DNA from: Prevotellaceae bacterium
GTDB lineage: Bacteria > Bacteroidota > Bacteroidia > Bacteroidales > Bacteroidaceae
NCBI GenBank assembly: GCA_021153165.1
Contig: JAGKTZ010000005.1
Span: forward strand, 1-52,362
Length of the DNA stretch: 52,362 nt
Direction of reading: 5' to 3'
Part shown: in pieces, positions 15,987-24,499 of the stretch
Numbering within the stretch: position 1 is the stretch's first letter
Layout: the number at the start of each line of letters is the position of its first letter
The notes under the pieces: generated by a model
Seen by the model: only the letters and a program-made list of their open reading frames with translations
Databases searched by the model: none
What the model was told of the DNA's origin: nothing
Made by a program: the position numbers and the translations under genes

Positions 15987-17480
15987 TTACAAACCATTTG
16001 ATTTTAATGCACTGTCCAATTGAAGAGCGAACGCATTTTGGGGATCGATTTCTAAGAGTTTGTTTACGAACGAACGTGTCTTCTTATAGTCTTCTTTCTT
16101 CAACCAATAGAATGCCAAGTAACGATAAGCTTCTACTTGAGCCGTACTAATTCCTTCACGGCCTTCCATCATAGCCAAAGATTCTTCATAATACTCTCTT
16201 GGCTTTTCTTCTGCAGAATTAGGATCAGTAATATTGATACGTGCACGATAGAGTAATGCTTGGTAAGCAGTAGAATCCTTTGCAAGGACATCTGCCAATA
16301 CCGCTTCACCCTCTTTCACATATTCAGCACGCTTTTCTGCTGTCAAGCCATCTTGTTGCGCTGCAAATACGTAAGTTTGACCTAAACGCAAAAGGTCAGA
16401 CAATTTTGCATTTTCACCAGACAATTCAAGATATTTCTTTGTTGCTTCAATAGCTTGGTCATACTGCTTTGTTTGTCTGTAAAGACGAGATACATCATTG
16501 AGTACAGAGATTTTCTTTGGATCCTTTGCGTATGCCAAGTTGTAGTACTTGATAGCTTCGTCCACTTTCTTTACTTCTTTCATATATTCCGCAGCATAAG
16601 CGTAGTCCATATACAAGTAAACGCTATCGTGATATTCTTGATTTGTAATATAACCAAGCATTTCTTCCACCTTTGGCATTTCTTCTGCATAATTGATAGA
16701 ATTGCGTGCATATTCATAGTTTGCAATAAACTTCATACGCTTCAACATACGTCCACCTGGTGCAAGACTTTCTACAACGTCTGCCACTTCCTTAATCTTG
16801 GCAAAATCTGCTTGTGAGAAGAGAGCCATCATATAGTTCTCGCATGCAACAATGCTTAAATTGTCAACATCTTTGGGGACGCGGCTATAGTACTCGCCAT
16901 AATGAGCTGCAGCTTCTTTATTATTATTGAGCTTAAAATAGATGTCACCCAATTCTTTTTCTGCATCATAATTTTCTGGCTCAATTTGTTTAATCTTATT
17001 CAATGCTTCGATAGCCACATAGGGATTTACATTCTTATACACGTGAGCATTACGTCTTAAAGCAGGAACGTAATTAGGATCGATTGCAAGAACTTGATCA
17101 AAGCATTGTCCTGCTTGACCATATTGTTTTGCATACATGTGAACTTGACCACGGAACATCAACGCATCGATACCTGTAGGATCAAGAGTTTCCAACAATT
17201 TAGCGCATTGTGATGCTGCTGGATAGTTATCATTATTCAAGAAGTAATCACCTACGCTCAATGCCTGGCTCTTATCCTTCTTTATCTTCTTCAGAAGTTT
17301 CACAAATGCCTCATTGGCCTTGTCAGGATCAGTCAATTGTTCCTCTACTACTACTTTCGCCATTGCTTCATTTGCCGAACTCATCGCAGGAGCATTGTAA
17401 TAGTTTTGAGCCTGCGTACTGAGACCACCGACAAACAAGGCTGTCACGAGAACTAAATTACGAATAATTGTCTTCTTCAT
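15987..17480 (-). CDS. Exported tetratricopeptide repeat protein
   Basis: 497 aa. Signal peptide MKKTIIRNLVLVTALFVGGL...QAQ, then helical repeats through to the C-terminus. TPR-like units can be seen at ALMFRGQVHMYAKQYGQAGQ, YDAEKELGDIYFKLNNNKEA, ISVLNDVSRLYRQTKQYDQA and AYRYLAFYWLKKEDYKKTRS. It is probably a periplasmic scaffold; partner unknown. It is the last gene of the exbB-exbD-exbD-tonB-pstS-TPR cluster, an arrangement that recurs in Bacteroidales, so it probably supports TonB-linked energy transduction or phosphate-related sensing. That role is inferred from context only. Confidence 0.88.
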   Translation of the reverse strand: MKKTIIRNLVLVTALFVGGLSTQAQNYYNAPAMSSANEAMAKVVVEEQLTDPDKANEAFVKLLKKIKKDKSQALSVGDYFLNNDNYPAASQCAKLLETLDPTGIDALMFRGQVHMYAKQYGQAGQCFDQVLAIDPNYVPALRRNAHVYKNVNPYVAIEALNKIKQIEPENYDAEKELGDIYFKLNNNKEAAAHYGEYYSRVPKDVDNLSIVACENYMMALFSQADFAKIKEVADVVESLAPGGRMLKRMKFIANYEYARNSINYAEEMPKVEEMLGYITNQEYHDSVYLYMDYAYAAEYMKEVKKVDEAIKYYNLAYAKDPKKISVLNDVSRLYRQTKQYDQAIEATKKYLELSGENAKLSDLLRLGQTYVFAAQQDGLTAEKRAEYVKEGEAVLADVLAKDSTAYQALLYRARINITDPNSAEEKPREYYEESLAMMEGREGISTAQVEAYRYLAFYWLKKEDYKKTRSFVNKLLEIDPQNAFALQLDSALKSNGL

Positions 17481-17682
17481 TACTATAAATTTTTATTTGA
17501 TTAAATTCTGAGTTAAACACACCTAGTATTTTATATACTTTAGGCTTCTTCCTTGCAAATTTACTAAATAATCCACACACGAATAGCTTTTTGACACTTT
17601 TTTATTAAGTTCGGTCTGTTTTTTTATTTCTATAACATTAACGTAAGGTTTTGAAGCTGGTTTTAGTACCCGTTTAAGACAA

Positions 17683-17717
17683 AATAAGGATATACTCCTG
17701 CGGAATATACCCTTATT
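17683..17717 (-). terminator. Hairpin after the PstS-like gene
   Basis: AATAAGG-a-TATA (17683-17694) pairs with TATA-c-CCTTATT (17706-17717), followed by TTTG on the minus strand. It is the main structured element in the 245-bp gap before the TPR gene. A -7-like TAAATTTG at 17556-17563 without a good -33 may restart transcription. Confidence 0.6.
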
Positions 17718-17725
17718 CATTATTC

Positions 17726-18664
17726 TCAGTTTGAACTCACTGATTTTATTTGTACAGGACTGTATGGTAGTAACTGTGAGCCGTTACATATTATCGTTTG
17801 CCCTTTTTGTCCTTTTAAGAAGAAATAGAACAAGTTGACATTTGAACCACGGCGAGGATCAGTTGAAATGACATAAACTGCACGTGTCAGTGGATAGTCG
17901 CCTGTCAGAATCCTATATTGATAAGGTCTAAATCCTATTGGGTTTTCATCATTATCCCTTGTTACCTTGAGCACCTTTATTTCCAGATTCGTAAAATCCT
18001 CTAATACTCTTGCCTTGGGTTCTTTTAACCAATTTGTACCGACTACACCTATAACACCTGGATCACTTTTAACCAATTTGATTACCTCCTCATTACTACC
18101 TTGTGCAAACACATTACCCTGAATATTTTCTCCGTTTAATAAGGAATCTCTCATATAGCGCACAGTACTTGATCCAGATTTATCAAATACTAAACTTAGT
18201 TTTCCACTACGTGTAGCGTAGCGCAGTTGTTCCCATTTTGTAATCTTACCACTTACGATACCTTTGAGGTCGTCCATATTAATAATGGTATCACTTACGG
18301 CCTTATTTACGATCAAAGCAAATGCATCAGTAGCAATCCTTGCTTTCATTACTGGCAACCTATTGGCTTTAACTTTTTCGTTTTCATACTCTGTCAGAAG
18401 TCGTGTCACAACACAGCAACGTATGCTATCATCAACCAACATTTGGATTGCAGAATCTTCACTACAATATACAGCGTTATCACCAGCTTCGATATGCTGC
18501 AAACGAAACGCTTCCATTTCTTCGACCATTATCGGACGAAAAGTTTCATCTATTGCCACATGAACGTCATCTGAGTATCTCCAGCCTTGACCTACAATTT
18601 TTTTTTCGCATGAGACAAGAGCCAAGGTAATCAAAACTGTTAATAATAGGCCTATTTTCTTCAT
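17726..18664 (-). CDS. PstS-like phosphate/substrate-binding lipoprotein
   Basis: 312 aa. A lipoprotein signal ends in ALVSC (Cys19), so it is probably membrane-anchored. The PBP-like fold is recognisable from KARIATDAFALIVN, GKITKWEQL and FDKSGSSTVRYMRDS, where the S-G-S-S-T loop is the phosphate-binding type of PstS. No pstCAB genes accompany it, so a classical ABC uptake role is doubtful. It lies behind the exbB-tonB genes with a terminator hairpin in between, and ahead of the TPR gene. A sensory or TonB-linked function is possible but not shown. Confidence 0.85.
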   Translation of the reverse strand: MKKIGLLLTVLITLALVSCEKKIVGQGWRYSDDVHVAIDETFRPIMVEEMEAFRLQHIEAGDNAVYCSEDSAIQMLVDDSIRCCVVTRLLTEYENEKVKANRLPVMKARIATDAFALIVNKAVSDTIINMDDLKGIVSGKITKWEQLRYATRSGKLSLVFDKSGSSTVRYMRDSLLNGENIQGNVFAQGSNEEVIKLVKSDPGVIGVVGTNWLKEPKARVLEDFTNLEIKVLKVTRDNDENPIGFRPYQYRILTGDYPLTRAVYVISTDPRRGSNVNLFYFFLKGQKGQTIICNGSQLLPYSPVQIKSVSSN

Positions 18665-18706
18665 ATCGTTGCAAAGTATTTATTTAATAAATATTTTTTT
18701 GAAAAA

Positions 18707-18742
18707 ATATCGGAGGTCTCGACAATGCAAAACCTCCGATAT
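18707..18742 (-). terminator. Terminator between tonB and the PstS-like gene
   Basis: A perfect 11-bp stem (ATATCGGAGGT at 18707-18717 with ACCTCCGATAT at 18732-18742) is followed on the minus strand by TTTTTT. It would end or attenuate transcripts from exbB-exbD-exbD-tonB before pstS. Confidence 0.85.
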
Positions 18743-18805
18743 ATCTATTCCTACTTTCAATAAAGATTCTACATCAAAATAATGTATTCATTGAAAGTGT
18801 TGTCG

Positions 18806-19681
18806 TTACTGAATTTGGAAGCGGATAGGGAGTGTAAACCATACTGCTACAGGCTGACCTTGTTGTCTTGCAGGAGTAAATCTTTGCAAAGTTTTAACAA
18901 CAGATACTGCTGCTTGGTCACATTCACGCGAGAGTCCCTTAGCTACGGTTACAGTACCTACAGAACCATCCTTTTCCACCTTGAAGCGGAGAGTTACTAC
19001 ACCTTGAAGTTCTTGTTCGATAGCGATCTCAGGATACTTCAAGTTTTTAGCGATGTGAGCCAAAATTGCAGCTTCACCACCTGGATAAGACGCAGGCACT
19101 TCTACTACAGCATTGTCCACTACTTCCTCTTCTTGCTTTGGAGTTTCTTTTGGAGCAACTTCTGTACCACCAGCCACTTGGTCCGCTTTCAAGTCGTCAA
19201 TGTTGATACCGCCTTCGCCATCACCTTCATAGGTTGTAGCAGCAATAGAGATATTCTTCATATCTTGGATATCATCCTGTGTCTTCAATTCCTTTTCTTG
19301 AACGACCTTATCATCGTCTTCGATTTTAGGAACTGTAAACTGCACAGAAGCTTTTACCTTTACTTGTTGCTTTTGTGGCTGTACGTATTCAACCTTAACT
19401 TCCTCCTTCTTTTCTTCTTTCTTCTCTTCTTTCTTTTGCTCAAGTTCAGCGAACTCTGTCACTTGATCTTCAGCGTGATTGTTAGCTTTAATAGCTTGTT
19501 CAATTGCCACCTTGGTAAGCACGACTGCTACTATTGCTGCAAAAGCTAAAAAGAGAGTAATTAATGATTTGAGGTTACGAGCTCCGGCCTTAGAGCGCAA
19601 ACGATAAGCTCCGTACTCTTTGTTACGTCCCTCGAATACCAATTCACACCATTGGCGTGATACTAAATCGACTTTAGACAT
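18806..19681 (-). CDS. tonB: Energy transducer TonB
   Basis: 291 aa. The cytoplasmic N-terminus carries WCELVFEGRNKEYGAYRLR. One membrane helix follows (about residues 38-57, LITLFLAFAAIVAVVLTKVA), then a Lys/Glu/Val-rich periplasmic linker with runs such as EQKKEEKKEEKKEE. The C-terminal TonB domain starts near YPGGEAAILAHIAKNLKYPE and ends LPIRFQIQ. It transmits the proton-motive force from ExbB/ExbD to TonB-dependent outer-membrane receptors. It is preceded by two exbD genes and exbB and followed by a strong terminator. The N-terminal motif is shared with the protein encoded at 3648-4457. Confidence 0.94.
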   Translation of the reverse strand: MSKVDLVSRQWCELVFEGRNKEYGAYRLRSKAGARNLKSLITLFLAFAAIVAVVLTKVAIEQAIKANNHAEDQVTEFAELEQKKEEKKEEKKEEVKVEYVQPQKQQVKVKASVQFTVPKIEDDDKVVQEKELKTQDDIQDMKNISIAATTYEGDGEGGINIDDLKADQVAGGTEVAPKETPKQEEEVVDNAVVEVPASYPGGEAAILAHIAKNLKYPEIAIEQELQGVVTLRFKVEKDGSVGTVTVAKGLSRECDQAAVSVVKTLQRFTPARQQGQPVAVWFTLPIRFQIQ

Positions 19682-19708
19682 ATCTATTTACTTTACTTAA
19701 CGTTATTA

Positions 19709-20353
19709 TTAGGCTCCACCTTTAAGGGCATCAATCATGCCTTGGTCGAAATCCGTAAAGTTATCAATCACGTATTTACCGATGTTGCAAATTTGCATTT
19801 CATCGAGTACATCAATCAGGTTTTTATAAGAAGCATTGTCTGAAGCCTTAATGATAACGGTAGGTGTAGAAATTTTCTTTCCGTTCACTTCTTTTCTACC
19901 ATTTCTGATATCAGACAATTTTTCATTATATTCTGCTTTAGTCTTTTCATTGACTTCTTTAGTAGAATATTCCTTTTTCAAAGCTTCCACGTGCTTCATT
20001 GCTTCAGCATTTTTAGCCAACAGGACCTTGCGGATACCATCATTACCGTATGCTGTAGGTGTCAATGTTGCTTCGTCGGGTTTTCCTTCGAAATAGTAAA
20101 TTGCATTATTTTCGTCAATGATCACAGTAATAGCCTCACTTTCCTTAACTTGGCTTCTTTGATCGTCCTGCAAGTCTTCTTTGTCAGATGGCATGGCGAT
20201 TTCCATGGTCTGTGGTTTAAGAAGAGTAGTACAGAGCATAAAGAATGTCACAAGCAACATGATCATATCGACCATAGGCGTGAAGTCTACGCGGGCATTC
20301 ATCTTTTTTTGTTTGCTATTGCCCTGATCTCCTCCAGTTTCTAATTGTGCCAT
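19709..20353 (-). CDS. exbD: ExbD/TolR family biopolymer transport protein (second copy)
   Basis: 214 aa. A short cytoplasmic N-terminus leads to RVDFTPMVDMIMLLVTFFMLCTTLLKPQ, cut here to FTPMVDMIMLLVTFFML, the single membrane helix with the conserved proton-conducting Asp. The periplasmic domain follows, with a roughly 50-residue charged insertion (KEYSTKEVNEKTKAEYNEK) before VIIKASDNASYKNLIDVLDE. It forms the inner-membrane motor with ExbB. It sits 11 bp from the first exbD copy and 27 bp ahead of tonB. Confidence 0.93.
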   Translation of the reverse strand: MAQLETGGDQGNSKQKKMNARVDFTPMVDMIMLLVTFFMLCTTLLKPQTMEIAMPSDKEDLQDDQRSQVKESEAITVIIDENNAIYYFEGKPDEATLTPTAYGNDGIRKVLLAKNAEAMKHVEALKKEYSTKEVNEKTKAEYNEKLSDIRNGRKEVNGKKISTPTVIIKASDNASYKNLIDVLDEMQICNIGKYVIDNFTDFDQGMIDALKGGA

Positions 20354-20364
20354 AACATTCTAAA

Positions 20365-20979
20365 TTATTTATCTTCGCCAGCAAGCGACGTAATCAAATT
20401 GTATCGATTTTCGTCGATTGAACGCAGTGAGTTCATTACATCCTTTATTACCTTGTACGAAGTAGCCTTGTCTGCCTTGATAGCAATACGCATTTTTTCT
20501 CCTTCGCCTAAGGCCGCGCGGGCATTACCTACCCATACTTTCAATTCGTCATTTGCGCTGTCGCAAGGGATACCAGCTTTTTCACCCTTGTTGAGATATT
20601 CATTACGATTTTCCAACTTGAGCCATTGTTGAACTTGGTCAATTGACGTACCCAACATGGGGACATCTTTAAATTGTTCCAACTCAGCAGCTGTCAGCGT
20701 AAGCGAACCGGTTTCTTTCATCTTGTCGGCCAATTTCTCCATGTTTTGGGGTGAATCCATACCAAGGAAAACTTTACCGTCGGGATTTACAGTAATTGTG
20801 AGCAAGTTTTGTTCTGGGATTTTAATTTCCGAAACAGAACCAGGAGCGTTCACTTTTACAGGTTCGTCTTTAACGAATGTTGCAGTAAGCATAAAGAAGG
20901 TAAGCAGCAGGACCATGACGTCGCTCATCGGCGTCATGTCGATGAACATGTCTTGTTTTTTTACTTTAAAACGTCCCAT
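20365..20979 (-). CDS. exbD: ExbD/TolR family biopolymer transport protein (first copy)
   Basis: 204 aa. The helix DMTPMSDVMVLLLTFFMLTATF carries the conserved Asp (split here as MTPMSDVMVLLLTFFML). The periplasmic part ends MRIAIKADKATSYKVIKDVMNSL, a clear ExbD feature. It differs substantially from the second copy, so this is an old duplication; two ExbD paralogues beside one ExbB is usual in Bacteroidetes. It starts 22 bp after the exbB stop. Confidence 0.93.
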   Translation of the reverse strand: MGRFKVKKQDMFIDMTPMSDVMVLLLTFFMLTATFVKDEPVKVNAPGSVSEIKIPEQNLLTITVNPDGKVFLGMDSPQNMEKLADKMKETGSLTLTAAELEQFKDVPMLGTSIDQVQQWLKLENRNEYLNKGEKAGIPCDSANDELKVWVGNARAALGEGEKMRIAIKADKATSYKVIKDVMNSLRSIDENRYNLITSLAGEDK

Positions 20980-21001
20980 TTCTTATTACCTAATTTATGG
21001 A

Positions 21002-21862
21002 TTAGTGAGTAGCGTTGTAAGTTTGTACGATGCAGAAGCCTACTTCGTCGATGCAGAAAGTAAGGCGGTCGATCTTGTTAGTATAATAGTTGTAACCGAT
21101 TACAGCGAACAATGAAGTTGCGATACCTGATGCAGTATTTACAAGTGCTTCAGAGATACCAGTAGCCAACTGAGTTGAGTCAGCACCACCGTCACCTGAT
21201 GACATAGCTTGGAAAGACTTGATCATACCCATTACAGTACCGAGAAGACCTGTCAATGTACCGAGAGTTACGATAGAACCGATGATAGGAAGGTTTTCTT
21301 GCATCATAGGCATTTCGAGAGCTGTAGCTTCTTCCAATTCCTTTTGGAGTGCCAAAACTTGTTGTTCCTTAGAAAGAGTAGCATCAGCTTCAACCAACTT
21401 CCAACGCTTCAAAGTAGCGCTTACTACGTTAGCTACAGAACCTTGTTGCTTGTCGCAGATAGCTTGAGCCTTTTCGAGATCGTGAGCAGCCAAAGCAACC
21501 TTGATGTCAGCAACGAACTTAGCTACACTACCCTTACCATTAGCTGTGCGGATAGCGAAGAAACGTTCAATACAGAAAGTCAATACAGTGAAGCACAAAG
21601 ACCAAATGATAGGTACGATGAAACCACCGAGGTAAACTGTACCGAGCAAGTTCACTGGATGTGGGTGAACGTCACCTGGAGTTTGGATCACGAAAGTAGC
21701 GCCACCGAGGTCAGCAAAGTTGCTAGCGTGACCAGCACCGAAATAGAACACACAGTGTGCAGCGATAGCACAGATAATAATCACCCAGATACCTTGTTTG
21801 ATACCCTTAAAGCCGGAAGACTTTTTTGCTGCCTTAGGAGCAGCTGCTTTTGTTGTTCCCAT
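21002..21862 (-). CDS. exbB: MotA/TolQ/ExbB proton channel family protein
   Basis: 286 aa with three or four membrane segments: IWVIIICAIAAHCVFYFGAG, VPIIWSLCFTVLTFCIERFF, and the conserved channel block ENLPIIGSIVTLGTLTGLLG-TVMGMI with SGIATSLFAVIGYNYY. It is the proton-channel subunit of the TonB motor. Codon choice is markedly biased, indicating high expression. A full Bacteroidetes promoter and a stem-loop in the 5' leader lie upstream. First gene of the cluster. Confidence 0.95.
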   Translation of the reverse strand: MGTTKAAAPKAAKKSSGFKGIKQGIWVIIICAIAAHCVFYFGAGHASNFADLGGATFVIQTPGDVHPHPVNLLGTVYLGGFIVPIIWSLCFTVLTFCIERFFAIRTANGKGSVAKFVADIKVALAAHDLEKAQAICDKQQGSVANVVSATLKRWKLVEADATLSKEQQVLALQKELEEATALEMPMMQENLPIIGSIVTLGTLTGLLGTVMGMIKSFQAMSSGDGGADSTQLATGISEALVNTASGIATSLFAVIGYNYYTNKIDRLTFCIDEVGFCIVQTYNATH

Positions 21863-21928
21863 TTTTAATTGAATTAATTAATAAATAAAATATTAGGTTA
21901 TAGAGTTTTAATATTAAGTATCTGCACT

Positions 21929-21953
21929 CTATGCACCCCCAAAAGGTGTATAG
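21929..21953 (-). other. Stem-loop in the exbB 5' leader
   Basis: CTATGCACC (21929-21937) pairs with GGTGTATAG (21945-21953) across a 7-nt loop, with one G-T pair. It lies between the predicted start site and the exbB ATG, 67 bp before it. There is no T-run after it, so it is more likely a stability or control element than a terminator. Confidence 0.45.
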
Positions 21954-21970
21954 ACTACACAACTTGTCTG

Positions 21971-22002
21971 CAAAGATAAACATTCTCGTATTTTATAGCA
22001 AA
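21971..22002 (-). promoter_or_regulatory. Promoter of the exbB cluster
   Basis: TTTG (21999-22002, minus strand), 20-bp spacer and TATCTTTG (21971-21978). Complete match to the Bacteroidetes pattern, giving a leader of about 100 nt. Confidence 0.75.
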
Positions 22003-22163
22003 TTTATCGAAGATATTTTCGCACTTTATTTTGCAAATTTATTTTAAGAATGCTTTTTTATTCAAAACATCACACCTACTTAGCGACTCCATTTTTGTTT
22101 TCCTGCCAAAATAACACAGAAAACACTTTTTATCCACAATATTTTCACCCTATTCTATGCCAG

Positions 22164-22258
22164 TCAAAAAAAACTTAGACCTTTTTCAAAAAAATCGGCG
22201 CAGAATTTAAAAAAGGTTAGACTTTTTTTCAACAAGACGGCGCGAAATTTTCAAGGGG
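22164..22258 (+). repeat. Dispersed intergenic AT-rich repeat, locus B
   Basis: Contains CTTAGACCTTTTTCAAA, GGTTAGACTTTTTTTCAAC and the core GACGGCGCGAAATTTTCAAG (22236-22255), in the plus orientation. The core recurs at 46.1 kb (plus) and 29.6 kb (minus). The gap 21863-22365 otherwise holds the exbB promoter and the mrp terminator. Confidence 0.75.
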
Positions 22259-22310
22259 ATAAAAATGGTCAAATTGAAGATTATTTGAACGATTAAAAAG
22301 GGACAAAGAA

Positions 22311-22341
22311 TCCCCTCAAAGTTTTTGTTACTTCAAGGGGA
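22311..22341 (-). terminator. Probable terminator of mrp
   Basis: TCCCCTCAAAGT (22311-22322) pairs with ACTTCAAGGGGA (22330-22341), two mismatches, about 25 bp beyond the mrp stop on the minus strand. Confidence 0.5.
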
Positions 22342-22365
22342 AAGTTATCTCAATTGTAATAAATT

Positions 22366-23466
22366 TTACTTTGTCATTGCAACGATTTCTGTAGGAGGTA
22401 GCATCTCATTGCGCTTGGCTGTTTCCTCTACCACACGGCGCGCCAGATCTGCGAAGGCTTGTCCGATGATTGATTCTTCGTTGACAGCAGCTGGTTCGCC
22501 TTCATCACCGCTTTCGCAGATAGATTGTACGATAGGGATTTGTCCCAATAGGGGTACATTCATTTCTTCTGCCAAGCGTTTCACGCCTTCTTTACCAAAG
22601 ATGTAGTATTTATTTTCGGGCAACTCCTGAGGTGTGAACCAAGCCATATTTTCCACCATACCAAGGATGGGCACGCCGACCTTTTCATTGCGATACATAT
22701 CAATACCCTTCTTGGCATCTGCCAGGGCTACATTTTGCGGAGTCGAAACGATCACTGCACCTGTGATGGCGAGGTTTTGCAAGAGGGTGAGGTGTATATC
22801 GCTGGTGCCAGGAGGTGTGTCCAAAACCAAGTAATCCAGTTCGCCCCACAAGGCATCAGCGATGAGTTGTTTCAAAGCGTTTGACGCCATACCGCCGCGC
22901 CACAAAGTCGCTGTCTCAGGATTTACAAAGAAACCGATAGACAGAATCTTTACGCCGTACTTTTCCGCGGGGATAAGCAATTGTCTGCCTTCGTATTCCT
23001 GAGCAAAAATACGCTCTGCTTCGAGGTGGAACATCTTGGGTACAGAGGGACCAAAAATATCAGCATCAAGCAAGCCGACGCTGTATCCCTGGCTGGCCAA
23101 AGCTACGGCCAGGTTGGCTGCTACGGTACTCTTACCGACCCCGCCCTTGCCTGAACTCACGGCAATAACGTTCTTTACCTGCGGCAACATCTTGCCTGGT
23201 TCGGGGCGAGCAGCTTGCAGGCTCTTGATAGAAATTGCGACATTCACATCCTTTGAAACGTAAGTATGAATTGCCGCCTCGGCTGATTTTACCACCGACT
23301 TAGCAAAAGGATCTGTGGGTTTGTCAAAAATAATGGAGAAGGAGACGTTCATCCCATCAATACGGAGATCGTCTTCCAGCATTTCGGTTTCGACAATATT
23401 CTTTCCTGTACCAGGATAGCGTACTGTCGAGAGCGCATCTATGATTAGTTTTGGATAGAGTGTCAT
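22366..23466 (-). CDS. mrp: Mrp/NBP35 family ATP-binding protein (Fe-S carrier type)
   Basis: 366 aa. An N-terminal domain of about 90 residues precedes the deviant Walker A SSGKGGVGKSTVAANLAVAL and the family signature LLDADIFGPSVPKM. LDTPPGTSDIHLTL is the switch II region. Mrp/ApbC proteins bind and transfer Fe-S clusters. The usual C-x-x-C after VENM is absent: the sequence there reads AWFTPQELPENKYYIFG, which I believe is common in Bacteroidetes. Follows trmB by about 50 bp. Confidence 0.93.
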   Translation of the reverse strand: MTLYPKLIIDALSTVRYPGTGKNIVETEMLEDDLRIDGMNVSFSIIFDKPTDPFAKSVVKSAEAAIHTYVSKDVNVAISIKSLQAARPEPGKMLPQVKNVIAVSSGKGGVGKSTVAANLAVALASQGYSVGLLDADIFGPSVPKMFHLEAERIFAQEYEGRQLLIPAEKYGVKILSIGFFVNPETATLWRGGMASNALKQLIADALWGELDYLVLDTPPGTSDIHLTLLQNLAITGAVIVSTPQNVALADAKKGIDMYRNEKVGVPILGMVENMAWFTPQELPENKYYIFGKEGVKRLAEEMNVPLLGQIPIVQSICESGDEGEPAAVNEESIIGQAFADLARRVVEETAKRNEMLPPTEIVAMTK

Positions 23467-23519
23467 ATATATTATATATTGTATAAGGTCTAAGTTTTTC
23501 TTGGTTTAGCGCGGCAAAA

Positions 23520-24296
23520 TTACATACTTTTTTCCAAGCCCGAACGCTTTGAACGGTTATAACTGCGATAGTCATCCAGTTCGATTTCAATACAGGGCTC
23601 TTCCAGTTCGCCCTCTTGTGGCAGTCTGAAACTAATGAATTTTATATTCAACCCACGCGCCAACCATTGTTCCTCATAGTAAGTTTTTATGCCCAATATC
23701 TTCGCTGTGTGTTCATCAGACTTTGGCGCCAAATCGTTATACAAATCATCCGTTTGCACTGCTACAGGCAAATGATTCACAGACGCCACATAACCGGTGT
23801 AAGTATACAGGAAGTTGGAGTCTGTCTTGACGTGCACTTGCCCACCATCTATCAAGAATTTGCGATAGCGATTCAAGAAATAGGTTGAGGTCAGACGCTT
23901 GGTGGCTTTCTTCATTTGCGGATCACTAAAGGTCAACCAAATTTCGCTTACTTCACCTGGTGCAAAGAATCGCTCGATAAATTCAATATGTGTGCGAAGA
24001 AAAGCGACATTAGTCATCCCTGCTTTCAAGGATTCAGTTGCGCCGTGCCACATTCTGGCCCCTTTGATATCGATGCCAATGAAATTCTTTTCGGGGAAGA
24101 GTTTTGCCAGCCCAACAGTATATTCGCCGCGACCACATCCCAGTTCGAGCACGATAGGATTATCATTTTTGAAAAAATCCTGATGCCATCTGCCCTTCAT
24201 GTCAAATGTAGCCTCTTCTAAAGCTGCGAAAGGCGCTTCAAAGACATGAGGATATTCCTTCATGTCTGCAAATTTAGACAATTTATTCTTGCTCAT
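23520..24296 (-). CDS. trmB: tRNA (guanine46-N7)-methyltransferase
   Basis: 258 aa. IVLELGCGRGEYTVGLAKLF is the SAM-binding motif I; NFIGIDIKGARMW and IWLTFSDPQMKKATKRLTS follow as in TrmB, which methylates G46 in the tRNA variable loop. Its ATG overlaps the xseB stop by 4 nt (ATGA), indicating translational coupling. Confidence 0.94.
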   Translation of the reverse strand: MSKNKLSKFADMKEYPHVFEAPFAALEEATFDMKGRWHQDFFKNDNPIVLELGCGRGEYTVGLAKLFPEKNFIGIDIKGARMWHGATESLKAGMTNVAFLRTHIEFIERFFAPGEVSEIWLTFSDPQMKKATKRLTSTYFLNRYRKFLIDGGQVHVKTDSNFLYTYTGYVASVNHLPVAVQTDDLYNDLAPKSDEHTAKILGIKTYYEEQWLARGLNIKFISFRLPQEGELEEPCIEIELDDYRSYNRSKRSGLEKSM

Positions 24297-24484
24297 TTTT
24301 CTAATATTTCGTTTACCTCAGCATTTACTTTATACAATCTCTCTTTGCAGAATCCCAGCAACTCCTTAGCGCGTTGGATTCGCTCTGCCAATTGGTCGAT
24401 ATCCACCTGCCCTTGAGATAGTGTTTGCACGATATCTTCCAATTCCTTCACGGCACTTTGATAGGTCATTTCTGATGCTGCCAT
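24293..24484 (-). CDS. xseB: Exodeoxyribonuclease VII small subunit
   Basis: 63 aa. TYQSAVKELEDIVQTLSQGQ is the conserved core of XseB, followed by DIDQLAERIQRAKELLGFCK. It associates with XseA to form the ssDNA exonuclease. The stop overlaps the trmB start. An internal ATG at codon 6 is a weaker alternative start. Confidence 0.95.
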   Translation of the reverse strand: MAASEMTYQSAVKELEDIVQTLSQGQVDIDQLAERIQRAKELLGFCKERLYKVNAEVNEILEK

Positions 24485-24499
24485 ATTTGATAGCGTCTA

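Noticed and set aside
17523..17720. Minus-strand 65-codon frame between the PstS-like and TPR genes
   Set aside because: It covers the terminator hairpin and the promoter area and has no meaningful sequence.
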